NCBI GenBank assembly: GCA_022376925.1
Contig: JAIOJX010000026.1
Coordinates: forward strand, 250,229,330-250,293,329
Length of the DNA: 64,000 nt
Reading direction: 5' to 3'
From: Tragulus kanchil
Lineage: Eukaryota > Chordata > Mammalia > Artiodactyla > Tragulidae
In this document: positions 1 through 12,003 of the stretch, in pieces
How the letters are laid out: every line of letters begins with the position of its first letter
Numbering within the stretch: position 1 is the first letter of the stretch
Translations under genes and position numbers: made by a program
The notes under the pieces: model-generated
What the model saw: the letters and a program-made list of their open reading frames with translations, nothing else
Told to the model about the DNA's origin: nothing
Databases searched by the model: none

Positions 1-169
1 TATTTCTAAGGACAACCTGCTAATAACTTATATGCTCAAATGCCATAATCCAAAGTGGTTTAATGGTGCCATCAAAATTCCATTTTTCTGTCCAACCAAA
101 GGCTCATTTATTGTGCCAGCAATATAAAGCACGAGGATCATGATAAAACTCATGGAAATAAAGGCAGTG

Positions 170-395
170 GAATATACAGTAGCAATGAGAGGATTCTAGA
201 CTCGAACCAAAGAGTTCTGGGTTGTGTCCCACCCTGCCAATCACTGCACAAGAAGTCTTGGGCCAAGGGTCTGAGCTGCAGTCTCTCCCAGGCAAAACAG
301 ACTTCAAGACTCCCTTGCAGAGCTGCCATATGTGAAGTACATGGCATACAGTGGGATCTGGTAATAGATGATAGCTATTATCAAAACTTTAATAT
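170..395 (+). mobile_element. MIR SINE (old, mammal-wide), copy 1
   Basis: The order of segments fits the MIR consensus: a GTAGC-type start, a tRNA-like head with a degenerate box B (gactcgaacc), a 'cctgccaatcactg' segment, a 'cttgggccaag' core and a 3' end running into an AT-rich 'gatagctattat'. It is strongly diverged, as expected for MIR. It holds the frames visible on the minus strand, which are not genes. Confidence 0.65.
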
Positions 396-828
396 TTAAG
401 AAGCAGGTATAAGAAGAGGAAATATTGAGGGAGACTGAGAATCACAAGGGTTGAATTAATAGGTTGAATTATAAGAAATTGCCAAAATTTGACCACTATG
501 ACTCATTACACTAGTAATTTTAAAATAAATACTGTAAAAGAAGGTTGAAAGGAGAGAACATGGACAATGAATATCCCGTACTCATTCCCCAACTGGTGGC
601 AGCCTAGAAGAAATCCAGACACCAGATGGGAAGGCTACAGACTAAAATAGAAAACACCTTCGTCAACTCCTCACCAGATAGGAGGTGCGACTTCAGGGAA
701 GGGAAGATTCAACAGAGACAGACAGAAAGACACAGAAACACACACACACACACTCACATGTAGCCCGTATAACTCACTTGCTCGCTCTCTTCCGACTCTG
801 CTTTTCTTTCCTTATTTCTTTCCCCATG

Positions 829-882
829 ATAATCTCCAGGATGTTCTAAGGAAAAGTCAGACATGACTTAGCAACTGAACAA
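829..882 (+). mobile_element. Short Bov-tA/BovB 3' tail fragment
   Basis: The stretch around 855-880 reads 'cagacatgacttagcaactg', the typical 3' end of BovB-derived SINEs. Only about 30 bases are recognisable. Confidence 0.5.
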
Positions 883-1251
883 TGACTTGGATAAAAAACC
901 TAGATAGAAGACCAGCCAAAGTGGAGTCAGAAAGAAGGCGAGATTTCCTAATGCTTGGACCCCTGGGATGGATTTAAGTTCCAAATATCAGAGCACTTTC
1001 TCTTCCAGCAGTTAAATTAGGCTGAGAAGAGAGGCATCTACTGTAAACCACGACAGGAGGAGTACAATTCAGAACCAGAAAATATTTCTAAGGACAACCT
1101 GCTAATAACTTATATGCTCAAATGCCATAATCCAAAGTGGTTTAATGGTGCCATCAAAATTCCATTTTTCTGTCCAACCAAAGGCTCATTTATTGTGCCA
1201 GCAATATAAAGCACGAGGATCATGATAAAACTCATGGAAATAAAGGCAGTG

Positions 1252-1477
1252 GAATATACAGTAGCAATGAGAGGATTCTAGACTCGAACCAAAGAGTTCT
1301 GGGTTGTGTCCCACCCTGCCAATCACTGCACAAGAAGTCTTGGGCCAAGGGTCTGAGCTGCAGTCTCTCCCAGGCAAAACAGACTTCAAGACTCCCTTGC
1401 AGAGCTGCCATATGTGAAGTACATGGCATACAGTGGGATCTGGTAATAGATGATAGCTATTATCAAAACTTTAATAT
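1252..1477 (+). mobile_element. MIR SINE, duplicated copy
   Basis: Repeat of the MIR at 170-395, shifted by 1082 as part of duplication D1. It shows no independent divergence. Confidence 0.65.
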
Positions 1478-2043
1478 TTAAGAAGCAGGTATAAGAAGAG
1501 GAAATATTGAGGGAGACTGAGAATCACAAGGGTTGAATTAATAGGTTGAATTATAAGAAATTGCCAAAATTTGACCACTATGACTCATTACACTAGTAAT
1601 TTTAAAATAAATACTGTAAAAGAAGGTTGAAAGGAGAGAACATGGACAATGAATATCCCGTACTCATTCCCCAACTGGTGGCAGCCTAGAAGAAATCCAG
1701 ACACCAGATGGGAAGGCTACAGACTAAAATAGAAAACACCTTCGTCAACTCCTCACCAGATAGGAGGTGCGACTTCAGGGAAGGGAAGATTCAACAGAGA
1801 CAGACAGAAAGACACAGAAACACACACACACCCTCACTCACATGTAGCCCGTATAACTCACTTGCTCGCTCTCTTCCGACTCTGCTTTTCTTTCCTTATT
1901 TCTTTCCCCACGCAAGACCAAAAGGTGACTTCTGTTAACCATTTTCAGAAGAAAACGCCAGCATTTCTGGTCAGCTGATGTTACCAGTTGCATAGCAAGC
2001 CTTTCTGCAGCCTTGTGGAGCAGCTGGTAGAAAAATTAATCCT

Positions 2044-2087
2044 TTCTGGGGGGTGGGGGGGGTGTGTGGGTGTGGGTGTGGGTGTGG
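2044..2087 (+). repeat. G/T-rich simple repeat
   Basis: A run of G, GTGT and GTGGGT units sits directly before the minus-strand Bov-tA. On the minus strand it forms the CA-rich tail of that SINE. Confidence 0.85.
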
Positions 2088-2290
2088 TGTTAGTTGCTTA
2101 GTCATGTCTGATTCTCTGCAACCTCATGGACTGTAGCCCACCAGGCTCCTCTGTCCATGAGATTCTCTGGGCAAGAACACTGGAATGGGTTTCCATTTTC
2201 TTCTCCAGGGGATCTTCCTAATCCAGGAATTGAATCCAGGTCTCCCACATTGTAGGCAGACTCTTTACCATCTGAGCCACTAGGGAAGCC
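2088..2290 (-). mobile_element. Bov-tA SINE
   Basis: Near full-length element in reverse orientation. It opens with the BovB-derived module (tagttgcttagtc, catggactgtag, ccaggctcctctgtccatg) and ends with the complement of the tRNA-like head (ctctttaccatctgagccac, agggaagcc). A G/T simple tract follows its 3' end. The minus-strand frame here is only a translation of the SINE. Confidence 0.93.
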
Positions 2291-2850
2291 CATGGTTATC
2301 TGATAGTCATGTCAATTCCTGGATGAGATCTGAGTTTTCAGACCCCCAATGAGCCCAATACCAAGTGGCTCTATTCCAGCTATATTAAGTCTGCAAAAGG
2401 CTCTGAGGGAAGAATCAGCACCTTGAGCAGACAGGGATCAACAACAGAGAAGAGTAAGCAAGAAGGAACCTGTCATGTCTTCTATCCCCTCAATGCACTC
2501 TTCTCTAAACAGAAATCAGCTTCACTGGTAATCAGATCACCTCTCTCTGTTGGGTCTCACTTTCGGGGATGCAAATCCATCCTTACAGAACTTCCGCACT
2601 CCCCATTTTCAGGAGGTGTGCATGTTGTATCTGCTGTCTGGCAACGATGTGGTAATCCTTGATGATTACCCTCACATGTAACACCATGCAGGCTTTCATC
2701 AGTGGACAATCTCAAAGCACTGTTTACAAGAGTGTGCAGGATACCACCCGCGTGGGCCGGAACCAGATTTTCTAGTTTTCTAATGGTATGTTTGTTTCTC
2801 CAAAGCTTCACTCTAGGGTTCCTGGGTCTATCTACCTGATTAGACAGACC
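2291..2850. other. Unassigned sequence, no gene seen
   Basis: About 560 bases that I cannot assign to a repeat family. Overlapping frames of 79 and 84 codons on opposite strands have no recognisable domain and no supporting splice or promoter context. Confidence 0.6.
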
Positions 2851-3381
2851 TTAGCAAAACTTCAACAGCGCGCTTCTTGAAAGTAGGCCCTTTGTATATC
2901 CAGCACCCTGCTGTATCTCCAATGCCTGGTTCAGCATCCCACCAAACTTATTTGAATATCCATGGAACAAAGGAAGCTAAAATTACAGAAAAACAAGACA
3001 TATTAACAATTCCAAGCTCAGAAACTTGCCAAAGAAAACGTCTCAATCACTAAATGGCTAAGTTTCTACCTAGACTTCAATTCACAGCAGCACAAAAGGT
3101 ACCAAACTCTCATTTGACAGGGATAGGTTAACACAAGAAACATAAAGAAGCAGATAAAAATTATAGAAAAATTACTATTTCATAAAAATAGTCTTCATTT
3201 TAGAATGGCGGTAAATTTGAATAAATTTCCTAGTACATTTATTCATCAAACAACTAATCCATGGTTAAGTTTTTCAGAACTGTATCTACAGAAATTTCCA
3301 GAAACGCTGAAGGGGGTTATTACAAAAGAATGGTACAAAAATAAATGAACAGAGAACTAATGCTTTTGAAAACCATTCTTC

Positions 3382-3597
3382 TGAGACTTTTCCTGGTGGA
3401 CCAGTGGCTAAGACTTTATGTTCCTAATGAAAGGGGCCCTTCAGTCCTTGGTCATGGAACTATATCCTGCCTGACACAACTGAGTTTGCATAATGTAACT
3501 AAAGATCTTGTGTGCTGCCAAGGAAGACTGAAGATCTCATGTACTGCAACTAAGACTCAGCATAGGCAAATAAATAAAAATAAATAATAATAAAAAA
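3382..3597 (+). mobile_element. CHR-type tRNA-derived SINE, copy 1
   Basis: It begins 'gagacttttcctggtgg' (a diverged 'gacttccctggtgg') and has the middle 'ccttggtcatggaactatat' and a tail of (AAATA)n. A 7-base target-site duplication, attcttc, is seen at 3375 and 3598, so the ends are well defined. The 80-codon plus-strand frame over it is not a gene. Confidence 0.85.
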
Positions 3598-4484
3598 ATT
3601 CTTCCAATACCCTCTTCCAACTTTTTATCTCAATTATCAACCTATATAAAAATTTCACCAGATCATACTCCCTAATTAAAGTTCAACAAGAACAAACTGA
3701 ATAAAGGCCATCAACATTCTTTTTCTAATTGTTTGGTTTAATTTTTATTTGCCCAAAGGCACACAGGCATTTTCAAGGCTAGGTGGGAAACTGCTTGTCC
3801 TTGTGCAAAATTAACAAGCTAACAGACCAAAAGACTGAGCAAACTTTAAAAAAGTTAGAAGTGAACAAGATTTCATACGGCTGCATTTTCTTGTAGTTGT
3901 GTTCTGTGTGTGTGTACTACATGTGCATAATTATGTCCAACAAGCTATGCATTTTAGCAAAACTTCAACAGCGCGCTTCTTGAAAGTAGGCCCTTTGTAT
4001 ATCCAGCACCCTGCTGTATCTCCAATGCCTGGTTCAGCATCCCACCAAACTTATTTGAATATCCATGGAACAAAGGAAGCTAAAATTACAGAAAAACAAG
4101 ACATATTAACAATTCCAAGCTCAGAAACTTGCCAAAGAAAACGTCTCAATCACTAAATGGCTAAGTTTCTACCTAGACTTCAATTCACAGCAGCACAAAA
4201 GGTACCAAACTCTCATTTGACAGGGATAGGTTAACACAAGAAACATAAAGAAGCAGATAAAAATTATAGAAAAATTACTATTTCATAAAAATAGTCTTCA
4301 TTTTAGAATGGCGGTAAATTTGAATAAATTTCCTAGTACATTTATTCATCAAACAACTAATCCATGGTTAAGTTTTTCAGAACTGTATCTACAGAAATTT
4401 CCAGAAACGCTGAAGGGGGTTATTACAAAAGAATGGTACAAAAATAAATGAACAGAGAACTAATGCTTTTGAAAACCATTCTTC

Positions 4485-4700
4485 TGAGACTTTTCCTGGT
4501 GGACCAGTGGCTAAGACTTTATGTTCCTAATGAAAGGGGCCCTTCAGTCCTTGGTCATGGAACTATATCCTGCCTGACACAACTGAGTTTGCATAATGTA
4601 ACTAAAGATCTTGTGTGCTGCCAAGGAAGACTGAAGATCTCATGTACTGCAACTAAGACTCAGCATAGGCAAATAAATAAAAATAAATAATAATAAAAAA
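4485..4700 (+). mobile_element. CHR-type SINE, duplicated copy
   Basis: Same element as at 3382-3597, shifted by 1103 in duplication D2. The A-rich tail and flanking attcttc are preserved. Confidence 0.85.
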
Positions 4701-5060
4701 ATTCTTCCAATACCCTCTTCCAACTTTTTATCTCAATTATCAACCTATATAAAAATTTCACCAGATCATACTCCCTAATTAAAGTTCAACAAGAACAAAC
4801 TGAATAAAGGCCATCAACATTCTTTTTCTAATTGTTTGGTTTAATTTTTATTTGCCCAAAGGCACACAGGCATTTTCAAGGCTAGGTGGGAAACTGCTTG
4901 TCCTTGTGCAAAATTAACAAGGTAACAGACCAAAAAAGACTGAGCAAACTTTAAAAAAGTTAGAAGTGAACAAGATTTCATACGGCTGCATTTTCTTGTA
5001 GTTGTGTGCTGTGTGTGTGTACTACATGTGCATAATTATGTCCAACAAGCTATGCATTTT

Positions 5061-6179
5061 ACAAGAAATAGTTGCCAAATCTGTAATAAATGATCAGAAA
5101 AACTCACAGGCAAGCTTCTTGAAGAGAAAAACAGCTTATTTACTGTTGAGCTTTATAATAATTGGGTACCATAACATCCTTTCCCTACTAGTCAATAAAT
5201 ACTTGCTGACTGATGAACAATGAGATAAAATAAGATTAAAGTCAAGAATCCAGTGGACTCAGGATCTACCACTGACCGAGCAGCCTTGAACATTAAATTT
5301 CTTCAAGCCCTGCTCTATCATCTCAACCGGATTATTGCAGGAGGTCTCCAGGCACAGTAGAGGAAACACTGCACTAATGAGCTAGACACACCCCTGCACC
5401 ACAGCCATGTGCCACTGGGAAGAAGTCACCTGCGCACTCTGGCATTCATTTTTCCTATCTAGAAGCTGAGATCAATGGCGCAAGTTGCAAAGTTTCCTCT
5501 TACCTGGAAGATTCTCTGTTTAGATATTTCTTTTACAATCTGCAACAGAATTTCTCAAGAAGTAACAGGAGAGACTCCTCTTTAACTAAAGTTAGTTTTC
5601 TAATCTACCCCAGACTAAAATGCCAACAAATCTACTCATTAAAAATAATAACATTTTTCATTTAATTTAGCAATTTAGTTCTGAGCTCATGGAGGTTTGT
5701 GTTTAATTGGCCTACCAACTGAAGGATAATTGAGCAAGAAAATTCATGGAGGGAAGTCTCTCAAGACCAGTCTCTCAAGGGGCATGAAATACATCCAGTT
5801 CTTGGGACAAGGAATGTGGATCAACAAAACTAAGGTCAGCATGTCTATCTCATTCACCACTCCAAACCTGCTAATCTTTTGCTTATGTTCCGTGTCTCAT
5901 GCAATGGAACTACTTATGAACATCAATGACCAAACTGAGGAGTTTTGTTTACAAATCCCACCTCTGCCTCTGCCCCAGTCCTGACTGTCTCCCACCAGCT
6001 GCACTCCAACTCTTCGTCTGGGATCTCCTCTACACACCCACCAATAGCGCAGGCAATGGCTCTCCTGAGCATGTCCAGATTCCACCCAAGACACTCCAAC
6101 CTCTTCCAGTCATCACCCCACAGGTACTTAGGACTGTACCTTACAGCTCTCTGAGGACATCCTGATCCCGTTCACCTTT
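5061..6179. other. Mostly unassigned single-copy sequence
   Basis: No gene recognised. Around 5245-5350 there is a weak MIR-like pattern (plus strand), too diverged to call firmly. The two plus-strand frames near 5926-6165 run into the L2-like sequence that follows and have no domain. Confidence 0.5.
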
Positions 6180-6500
6180 TGTCTTTGCACCTGTCTGCCT
6201 GAAAGATTTTTCCCATCTGTCAATTCCTACGCTTCAGGATCAGCTCAAGAATCACTTCCTGAAGGAAAACTTCCTTGAAGCTCCCATGCCCACACTCTAA
6301 GATACATCCACTCACATCAGCTGGTTCCAAACTTGATTATCACAGCACCTAAAAAACACACTTCCATTTTTTCTTTTTAATCTCACTGCCTAGTGAGTCG
6401 GTGAACTCCTTGCAGCATTTTTTCATTTCTGAAACATCAGGGATAGTTTTATAAACAAGGGGTCCTTAATACATGTTGATGGATGGATGAATGGGTGAAC
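6180..6500 (+). mobile_element. L2 LINE 3' end
   Basis: Matches the L2 3' pattern in order: 'ggatcagctcaagaatcacttcctgaagg' (split here as key words: ctcaag, tcacttcct, cttccttgaagctccc), then 'cacagcacct', 'ggtgaactcc', and the end 'aatacatgttgatggatgg'. Old and diverged, plus orientation. Confidence 0.72.
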
Positions 6501-7034
6501 CCTCATGACAGATTCAAAGCAGAAGAGGAACTCTCTAAGGGAAATATGAACAGTAAAAATTGAGAAATAATTATGCTCACGAAAAAAAGAGGTAGGCCTA
6601 CCAGAACATGTGTTTTGTGTAGTCATGACTTTCCATTCAAAGTAAAAAAAAACTCACCCAGAGTCTATGTTAATGAGACTAAGAATTAAAGTTTTTTTTA
6701 AATGCAAAAAGACAGTGGACAAACTAAATGTATACACCAAACCATAGTTTTCTACTGACTTACATATGAAAACAAGGAAGCACTCCCTACTCCAATAGTT
6801 TAGACCATCATCTTTTTCTAAATTACACATATACAGAAAAGTATCAAGAGCTGGAGAGCAACACTCAAATATGCTAACACTGTAATATTACTGGAAACTA
6901 AAATGTCAATAGGATGTAAGAAGGGAAATGATTCATCTTATAAGAATAACGTTAATTTTTCTTTCTGAGAAAATTATTCCTGAGATGATCACATGGAGCC
7001 AGGCCTCCACACAATTCTCGAGGCTAGGCTGTCA

Positions 7035-7325
7035 CTTGAACTGCCAGGAAATCAAACCAGTCAATTCCTAAAGGAAATAAACCCTGAGTATTCGATGGAA
7101 GGTGTGACTCTCAAGCTGAAGCTCCAAACCTTTGGCCACCTGATGCGAAGAGCCAACTCACTGGAAAAGACACCGATGCTGGGAAAGACTGGTGGCAGAG
7201 GATGAATGATTGGATGGCATCCCTGAGTCAATGGACATGCATTTGAGCAAACTCTGGGTGAGAGTGAAGGCGTGCTGTAGTCCATCGGGTTGCAAAGAGG
7301 CAGACATGACTGAGTGACTAAACAA
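7035..7325 (+). mobile_element. BovB LINE 3' end, copy 1
   Basis: BovB landmarks in order: 'aaaccagtcaattcctaaagg', 'ggccacctgatgcgaagag', 'ggaaaagacaccgatgctgg', 'gattggatggcatccctgag', 'gacatgactgagtgactaaa'. It encodes only remnants of the reverse-transcriptase C-terminal tail (HLMR, SLEKTPMLGK in the 70-codon frame). 5' truncated and decayed. Confidence 0.92.
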
Positions 7326-8130
7326 CAGGCTGTCACTAGCTGGCCTTCTTCCGGATGTCTTCACTCAAGGTGCTGGGAGCCAGAGTGACAAAGAGATGAG
7401 TCCTCACCATGTTACCTTCTTAATGGTTCTCCCCACCTGACCCATTTTCTCAGCCTCTACCTTTTAACGCCACATAGTGGGAAGAAAAGAGCACATAAAT
7501 TGCTATATAATGTAAATGAACTTAATAAGCCTAAAGGAGGTAGGAGAAAGGAGCCCAGGACCAAAGTTGAATGTTAAGGAAAAGAGAAGGAAGTTCCAAG
7601 AAATAAGCTTGCAGGTTATCAGCACTAACCACTTTACATTTACACACAGAAATGCTAAATGCGTGGAGTCATTTCAAATCATGACTCTACTGATTCATTT
7701 AATGTGTTCAAGAAAAACTGTGATGAAGGTGATCTAAAAGTCTTGAGGTGTAGATGATTCCCTATCAAAATAAGGGGTGGTAGACTTAGTTTGAAAACTC
7801 AAAATCACAAATAAATGTTCAGAAAAATTTTACATAAAAGACAGTGGACTGACCCTTTATTATGAAAACAAGGAAGCACTCCCTACTCCAATAGTTTAGA
7901 CCATCATCTTTTTCTAAATTACACATATACAGAAAAGTATCAAGAGCTGGAGAGCAACACTCAAATATGCTAACACTGTAATATTACTGGAAACTAAAAT
8001 GTCAATAGGATGTAAGAAGGGAAATGATTCATCTTATAAGAATAACGTTAATTTTTCTTTCTGAGAAAATTATTCCTGAGATGATCACATGGAGCCAGGC
8101 CTCCACACAATTCTCGAGGCTAGGCTGTCA

Positions 8131-8421
8131 CTTGAACTGCCAGGAAATCAAACCAGTCAATTCCTAAAGGAAATAAACCCTGAGTATTCGATGGAAGGTG
8201 TGACTCTCAAGCTGAAGCTCCAAACCTTTGGCCACCTGATGCGAAGAGCCAACTCACTGGAAAAGACACCGATGCTGGGAAAGACTGGTGGCAGAGGATG
8301 AATGATTGGATGGCATCCCTGAGTCAATGGACATGCATTTGAGCAAACTCTGGGTGAGAGTGAAGGCGTGCTGTAGTCCATCGGGTTGCAAAGAGGCAGA
8401 CATGACTGAGTGACTAAACAA
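8131..8421 (+). mobile_element. BovB LINE 3' end, duplicated copy
   Basis: Same fragment as at 7035-7325, shifted by 1096 in duplication D3; no differences seen across the recognised part. Confidence 0.92.
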
Positions 8422-8937
8422 CAGGCTGTCACTAGCTGGCCTTCTTCCGGATGTCTTCACTCAAGGTGCTGGGAGCCAGAGTGACAAAGAGATGAGTCCT
8501 CACCATGTTACCTTCTTAATGGTTCTCCCCACCTGACCCATTTTCTCAGCCTCTACCTTTTAACGCCACATAGTGGGAAGAAAAGAGCACATAAATTGCT
8601 ATATAATGTAAATGAACTTAATAAGCCTAAAGGAGGTAGGAGAAAGGAGCCCAGGACCAAAGTTGAATGTTAAGGAAAAGAGAAGGAAGTTCCAAGAAAT
8701 AAGCTTGCAGGTTATCAGCACTAACCACTTTACATTTACACACAGAAATGCTAAATGCGTGGAGTCATTTCAAATCATGACTCTACTGATTCATTTAATG
8801 TGTTCAAGAAAAACTGTGATGAAGGTGATCTAAAAGTCTTGAGGTGTAGATGATTCCCTATCAAAATAAGGGGAGTGGTAGACTTAGTTTGAAAACTCAA
8901 AATCACAAATAAATGTTCAGAAAAATTTTACATAAAA

Positions 8938-9372
8938 TAGGAAATACTGACATTTATCGCAACAAGGATGCAACCAGGAATTATCATACTGAATCTGGAA
9001 AGAGAAAGACAAATACCATACGAGATCACTTATATGTGGAATCTAAAATATGGCACAAATGAACCTATTTACAAAACAGAAAGAGACTCATAGCCGTAGA
9101 GAATAGATTTGTGGCTGCCAAAGGGGAGGGGATGGACTAGGAGTCTAGAGTTGGTAGATACAAACTATTACTTTAAGAATGGATAAACAGTAAGGTCCTA
9201 ATGAATAGCACAGGGAACTATATTCAATATGCTCTAATAAACCATAATGGAAAAGAATGTAAAAAAAATGCATGTATGTGTATAACTGAGTCACTCTGAT
9301 GTACAGCAGAGACTGGCACAACACTGTAAATCAATTATACTTCAATAAAAAATTAAATTAAAAAAATTTTTT
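8938..9372 (+). mobile_element. L1 LINE 3' end, copy 1
   Basis: Artiodactyl L1 3' sequence: 'gcaacaaggatgcaacc', 'cttatatgtggaatctaaaa', 'gaatagcacagggaactat', 'gtatacagcagagactgg'-like segment, and the end 'tatacttcaataaaaaatt' with an A-rich tail. 5' truncated, no intact coding. Confidence 0.93.
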
Positions 9373-10052
9373 TAATCTTTAAAAATTCTAAAAAAACGTA
9401 TCTTTTTTTTTTTTTTTGGCTTTCTCCTTACATACTGAAAATCAAAACTCAAAATAGGATGAAGAATGTGAGATTTCTTAGTTTATCAAAACTGAGCACA
9501 GGTTTAACAAACGAAAAATTCAGAATTTACTGTTCTGGAAGATTCTGTCAACCAAAACTGGTGTCAACCAGTGGGTTGGTACAGGAACTTGGATTCGACT
9601 CTCATTTAGTTCAGAGGATAATAGGGAGCCCAAAGTTCTACTTCAATGATCTCAGCCTCAAAATCCATCTTATATGTCGATGGTTTCTTTTGGGGATGAT
9701 GAATACGTTCTAATATTAGATAACGTCGACAATTGCACAACTCTGTGGATTTACTAAAAGCCAAAAAAGGACCAAGGGTTGAATGTTAAGGAAAAGAGAA
9801 GGAAGTTCCAAGAAATAAGCTTGCAGGTTATCAGCACTAACCACTTTACATTTACACACAGAAATGCTAAATGCGTGGAGTCATTTCAAATCATGACTCT
9901 ACTGATTCATTTAATGTGTTCAAGAAAAACTGTGATGAAGGTGATCTAAAAGTCTTGAGGTGTAGATGATTCCCTATCAAAATAAGGGGAGTGGTAGACT
10001 TAGTTTGAAAACTCAAAATCACAAATAAATGTTCAGAAAAATTTTACATAAA

Positions 10053-10487
10053 ATAGGAAATACTGACATTTATCGCAACAAGGATGCAACCAGGAATTAT
10101 CATACTGAATCTGGAAAGAGAAAGACAAATACCATATGACATCACTTATATGTGGAATCTAAAATATGGCACAAATGAACCTATCCACAAAACAGAAACA
10201 GACTCATAGCCGTAGAGAATAGATTTGTGGCTGCCAAAGGGGAGGGGATGGACTAGGAGTCTAGAGTTGGTAGATACAAACTATTACTTTAAGAATGGAT
10301 AAACAGTAAGGTCCTAATGAATAGCACAGGGAACTATATTCAATATGCTCTAATAAACCATAATGGAAAAGAATGTAAAAAAAATGCATGTATGTGTATA
10401 ACTGAGTCACTCTGATGTACAGCAGAGACTGGCACAACACTGTAAATCAATTATACTTCAATAAAAATTAAATTAAAAAAATTTTTT
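10053..10487 (+). mobile_element. L1 LINE 3' end, duplicated copy
   Basis: Same L1 fragment shifted by about 1115. It differs from copy 1 by a cluster of substitutions around 10134-10202 (tatgacatc for tacgagatc, tatccac for tatttac, aaacagac for aaagagac). Confidence 0.93.
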
Positions 10488-10799
10488 TAATCTTAAAAAA
10501 TTCTAAAAAAACGTATCTTTTTTTTTTTTTTTGGCTTTCTCCTTACATACTGAAAATCAAAACTCAAAATAGGATGAAGAATGTGAGATTTCTTAGTTTA
10601 TCAAAACTGAGCACAGGTTTAACAAACGAAAAATTCAGAATTTACTGTTCTGGAAGATTCTGTCAACCAAAACTGGTGTCAACCAGTGGGTTGGTACAGG
10701 AACTTGGATTCGACTCTCATTTAGTTCAGAGGATAATAGGGAGCCCAAAGTTCTACTTCAATGATCTCAGCCTCAAAATCCATCTTATATGTCGATGGT

Positions 10800-10950
10800 T
10801 TCTTTTGGGGATGATGAATACGTTCTAATATTAGATAACGTCGACAATTGCACAACTCTGTGGATTTACTAAAAGCCACTGAATTACACACCACAAAAGA
10901 GTGAATGTCTTTATGAACTAAGTCAATAAAACTGTGTTTTTTAAAAAAAT
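10800..10950 (+). mobile_element. Old L1 (L1M-type) 3' end
   Basis: Pattern 'attgcacaactctgtggat', 'actaaaagccactgaatta', then 'caataaaactgtg' and A-rich sequence is the 3' terminus of old L1M subfamilies. The partial first copy lies at about 9685-9763 and is cut by the D4 junction. Confidence 0.75.
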
Positions 10951-11059
10951 CAGTCTTAAAGCTCTTGTGCCTTTTTCTATATAATTTAAACCTTGAGTGT
11001 ATGCTGTGATGTGCTTGCTAACTGTATGAGCATACTTTGTCTCCTGATTCATTTTGTGG

Positions 11060-11215
11060 AAAGAGCCAAAACACTGGGATCACATAGTTTAGGAACTGAA
11101 GTTGCATGCTGTCGCCTCCCAGGCTCTGGGATCTTGAGCACATTATTATCTGAGCCCCAGTCCCCAGCTATAAAACAAGCGATACTACCTACCTATCCGA
11201 TGAGGAGGTTGCAAA
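11060..11215 (+). mobile_element. MIR SINE, copy 1
   Basis: Core 'gatcttgagcacattatta', then 'cagctataaaacaagcgata', 'tacctacctatccgatgagg' follows the MIR consensus (ttgggcaagttact, tgtaaaatggggataa, tacctcatagggttg). The overlapping 145-codon frame at 10993-11430 is a chance reading through this MIR, not a gene. Confidence 0.8.
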
Positions 11216-11678
11216 TCATCACCAAGCTCAGACTGATGTTAAGTGGCAGAAAATTAAAGTGGAACGGGCTCTATTCAGAAGGTGAGGAGAAAATAAAAGG
11301 ACAGATACAAAAGCAGGAAGGATGTGGCAAATGCAGAGTCAGGACCACAGTCAGCCTGCCTAGAATCAGGGCAAACCCCTCTGGAATCCTCTTTTTGGTT
11401 CTAATGATGCTTTGGGGTAGGGTGAGGTGAAGTGGGATGATGGGGATACGGTTGTTCCCAGAGCAAGCGCTATTACCAACACTACTTTATCTGTAAATAT
11501 TTAAATCTCTGGATTCTTCCTCAAGCTATTTTATGAGTAACCACAGAGTAGAGACATTTTCCATACTCATAAATCCCCTCAAGTGTCATTAACCATTCAG
11601 TCCACTAAAGGAATTATAGCCTCTTGATTTGGTTTCCTATTAATTAGAACACATAGCTTTGCACCAGGATTCATTTTT

Positions 11679-12003
11679 TTTTTTAAAGATTTATTTATTC
11701 ATTTATTTATTTTAGGACGGGGGTCAGGTTGGGGAGGGAGAGGAGTGGGCAGCCACTTCTATTGGTCTTTCATTTATCTATTTTCATCCGTCTTTGTTCT
11801 TTGGCTCCTGTGGGCCTCCCATTGCGGTGGCCTCTGTCGTTGCAGAGTGCGGCTCTGGGCGCATGAGCTCCACAGCTCTGGCTCGGTAATTGGACACATC
11901 AGTCCAGCCACTCAGCGGCACATGGGATCTTTCCAGGCCAGGGATCGAACCGCGCCTTGCACTGCAAGGCGGTGTCCTTACCCACTGGACCACCAGGGAA
12001 GCC
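11679..12003 (-). mobile_element. CHR-like SINE with long 3' module, copy 1
   Basis: Reverse-orientation tRNA-derived SINE: the complement of the head (ggtgtccttacccactgg, accaccagggaagcc) is at its right end and the A-rich tail at its left. It has the long 3' module also seen at 26523, 28182, 40231 and 61003 ('tctttgttctttggctcc'). A 15-base target-site duplication, ccaggattcattttt, lies at 11664 and 12004. Several small deletions near the head are absent from the copy at 12763. Confidence 0.9.

Larger units (their letters stand above)
1..1910 (+). repeat. Tandem direct duplication D1 (period ~1083)
   Basis: Positions 1-826 recur at about 1083-1910. The second copy starts at 827; the first 256 bases of the first copy lie left of the window. 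The only clear difference is the short CA tract near 740 versus 1822. After the second copy the sequence passes into new DNA at 1911. The copies are nearly identical, which suggests an unmerged assembly overlap rather than an old duplication. Confidence 0.93.
2851..5060 (+). repeat. Tandem direct duplication D2 (period 1103)
   Basis: Unit A is 2851-3953 and unit B is 3954-5060. B starts with 'ttagcaaaacttcaac' directly after '...ctatgcatt' of A, and the end of B (5060) continues into new sequence. The left flank (…cagacc) and right flank (acaagaaatag) are unrelated to each other. Differences are small: one C/G change near 4921 and a few A residues. Confidence 0.96.
6707..8937 (+). repeat. Tandem direct duplication D3 (period ~1096-1129)
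   Basis: Unit A is about 6707-7839 and unit B about 7840-8937. Both begin 'aaagacagtggac', but B then lacks about 33 bases that A has before 'tatgaaaacaagg' (6765 and 7861). From there the copies match closely to 'tacataaaa'. The damaged start of B fits a low-quality block end. Confidence 0.94.
8663..10878 (+). repeat. Tandem direct duplication D4 (period ~1115)
   Basis: Unit A is 8663-9763 and unit B 9779-10878, joined by a short junction 'aaaaaggaccaagg'. Unit A starts inside unit B of D3, so the segment 7567-7838 is present three times (also 8663-8937 and 9779-10052). Confidence 0.95.

Noticed and set aside
2088..2290. tRNA gene suggested by box-B-like ggttcgatccc motifs in many SINEs
   Set aside because: These motifs belong to tRNA-derived SINE heads; no full cloverleaf can be drawn and all sit in repeat context.
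10993..11430. 145-codon plus-strand frame, repeated as 124 codons at 12140
   Set aside because: It runs through a MIR SINE, has no domain, and its upstream part differs between the two copies because the duplication starts inside it.
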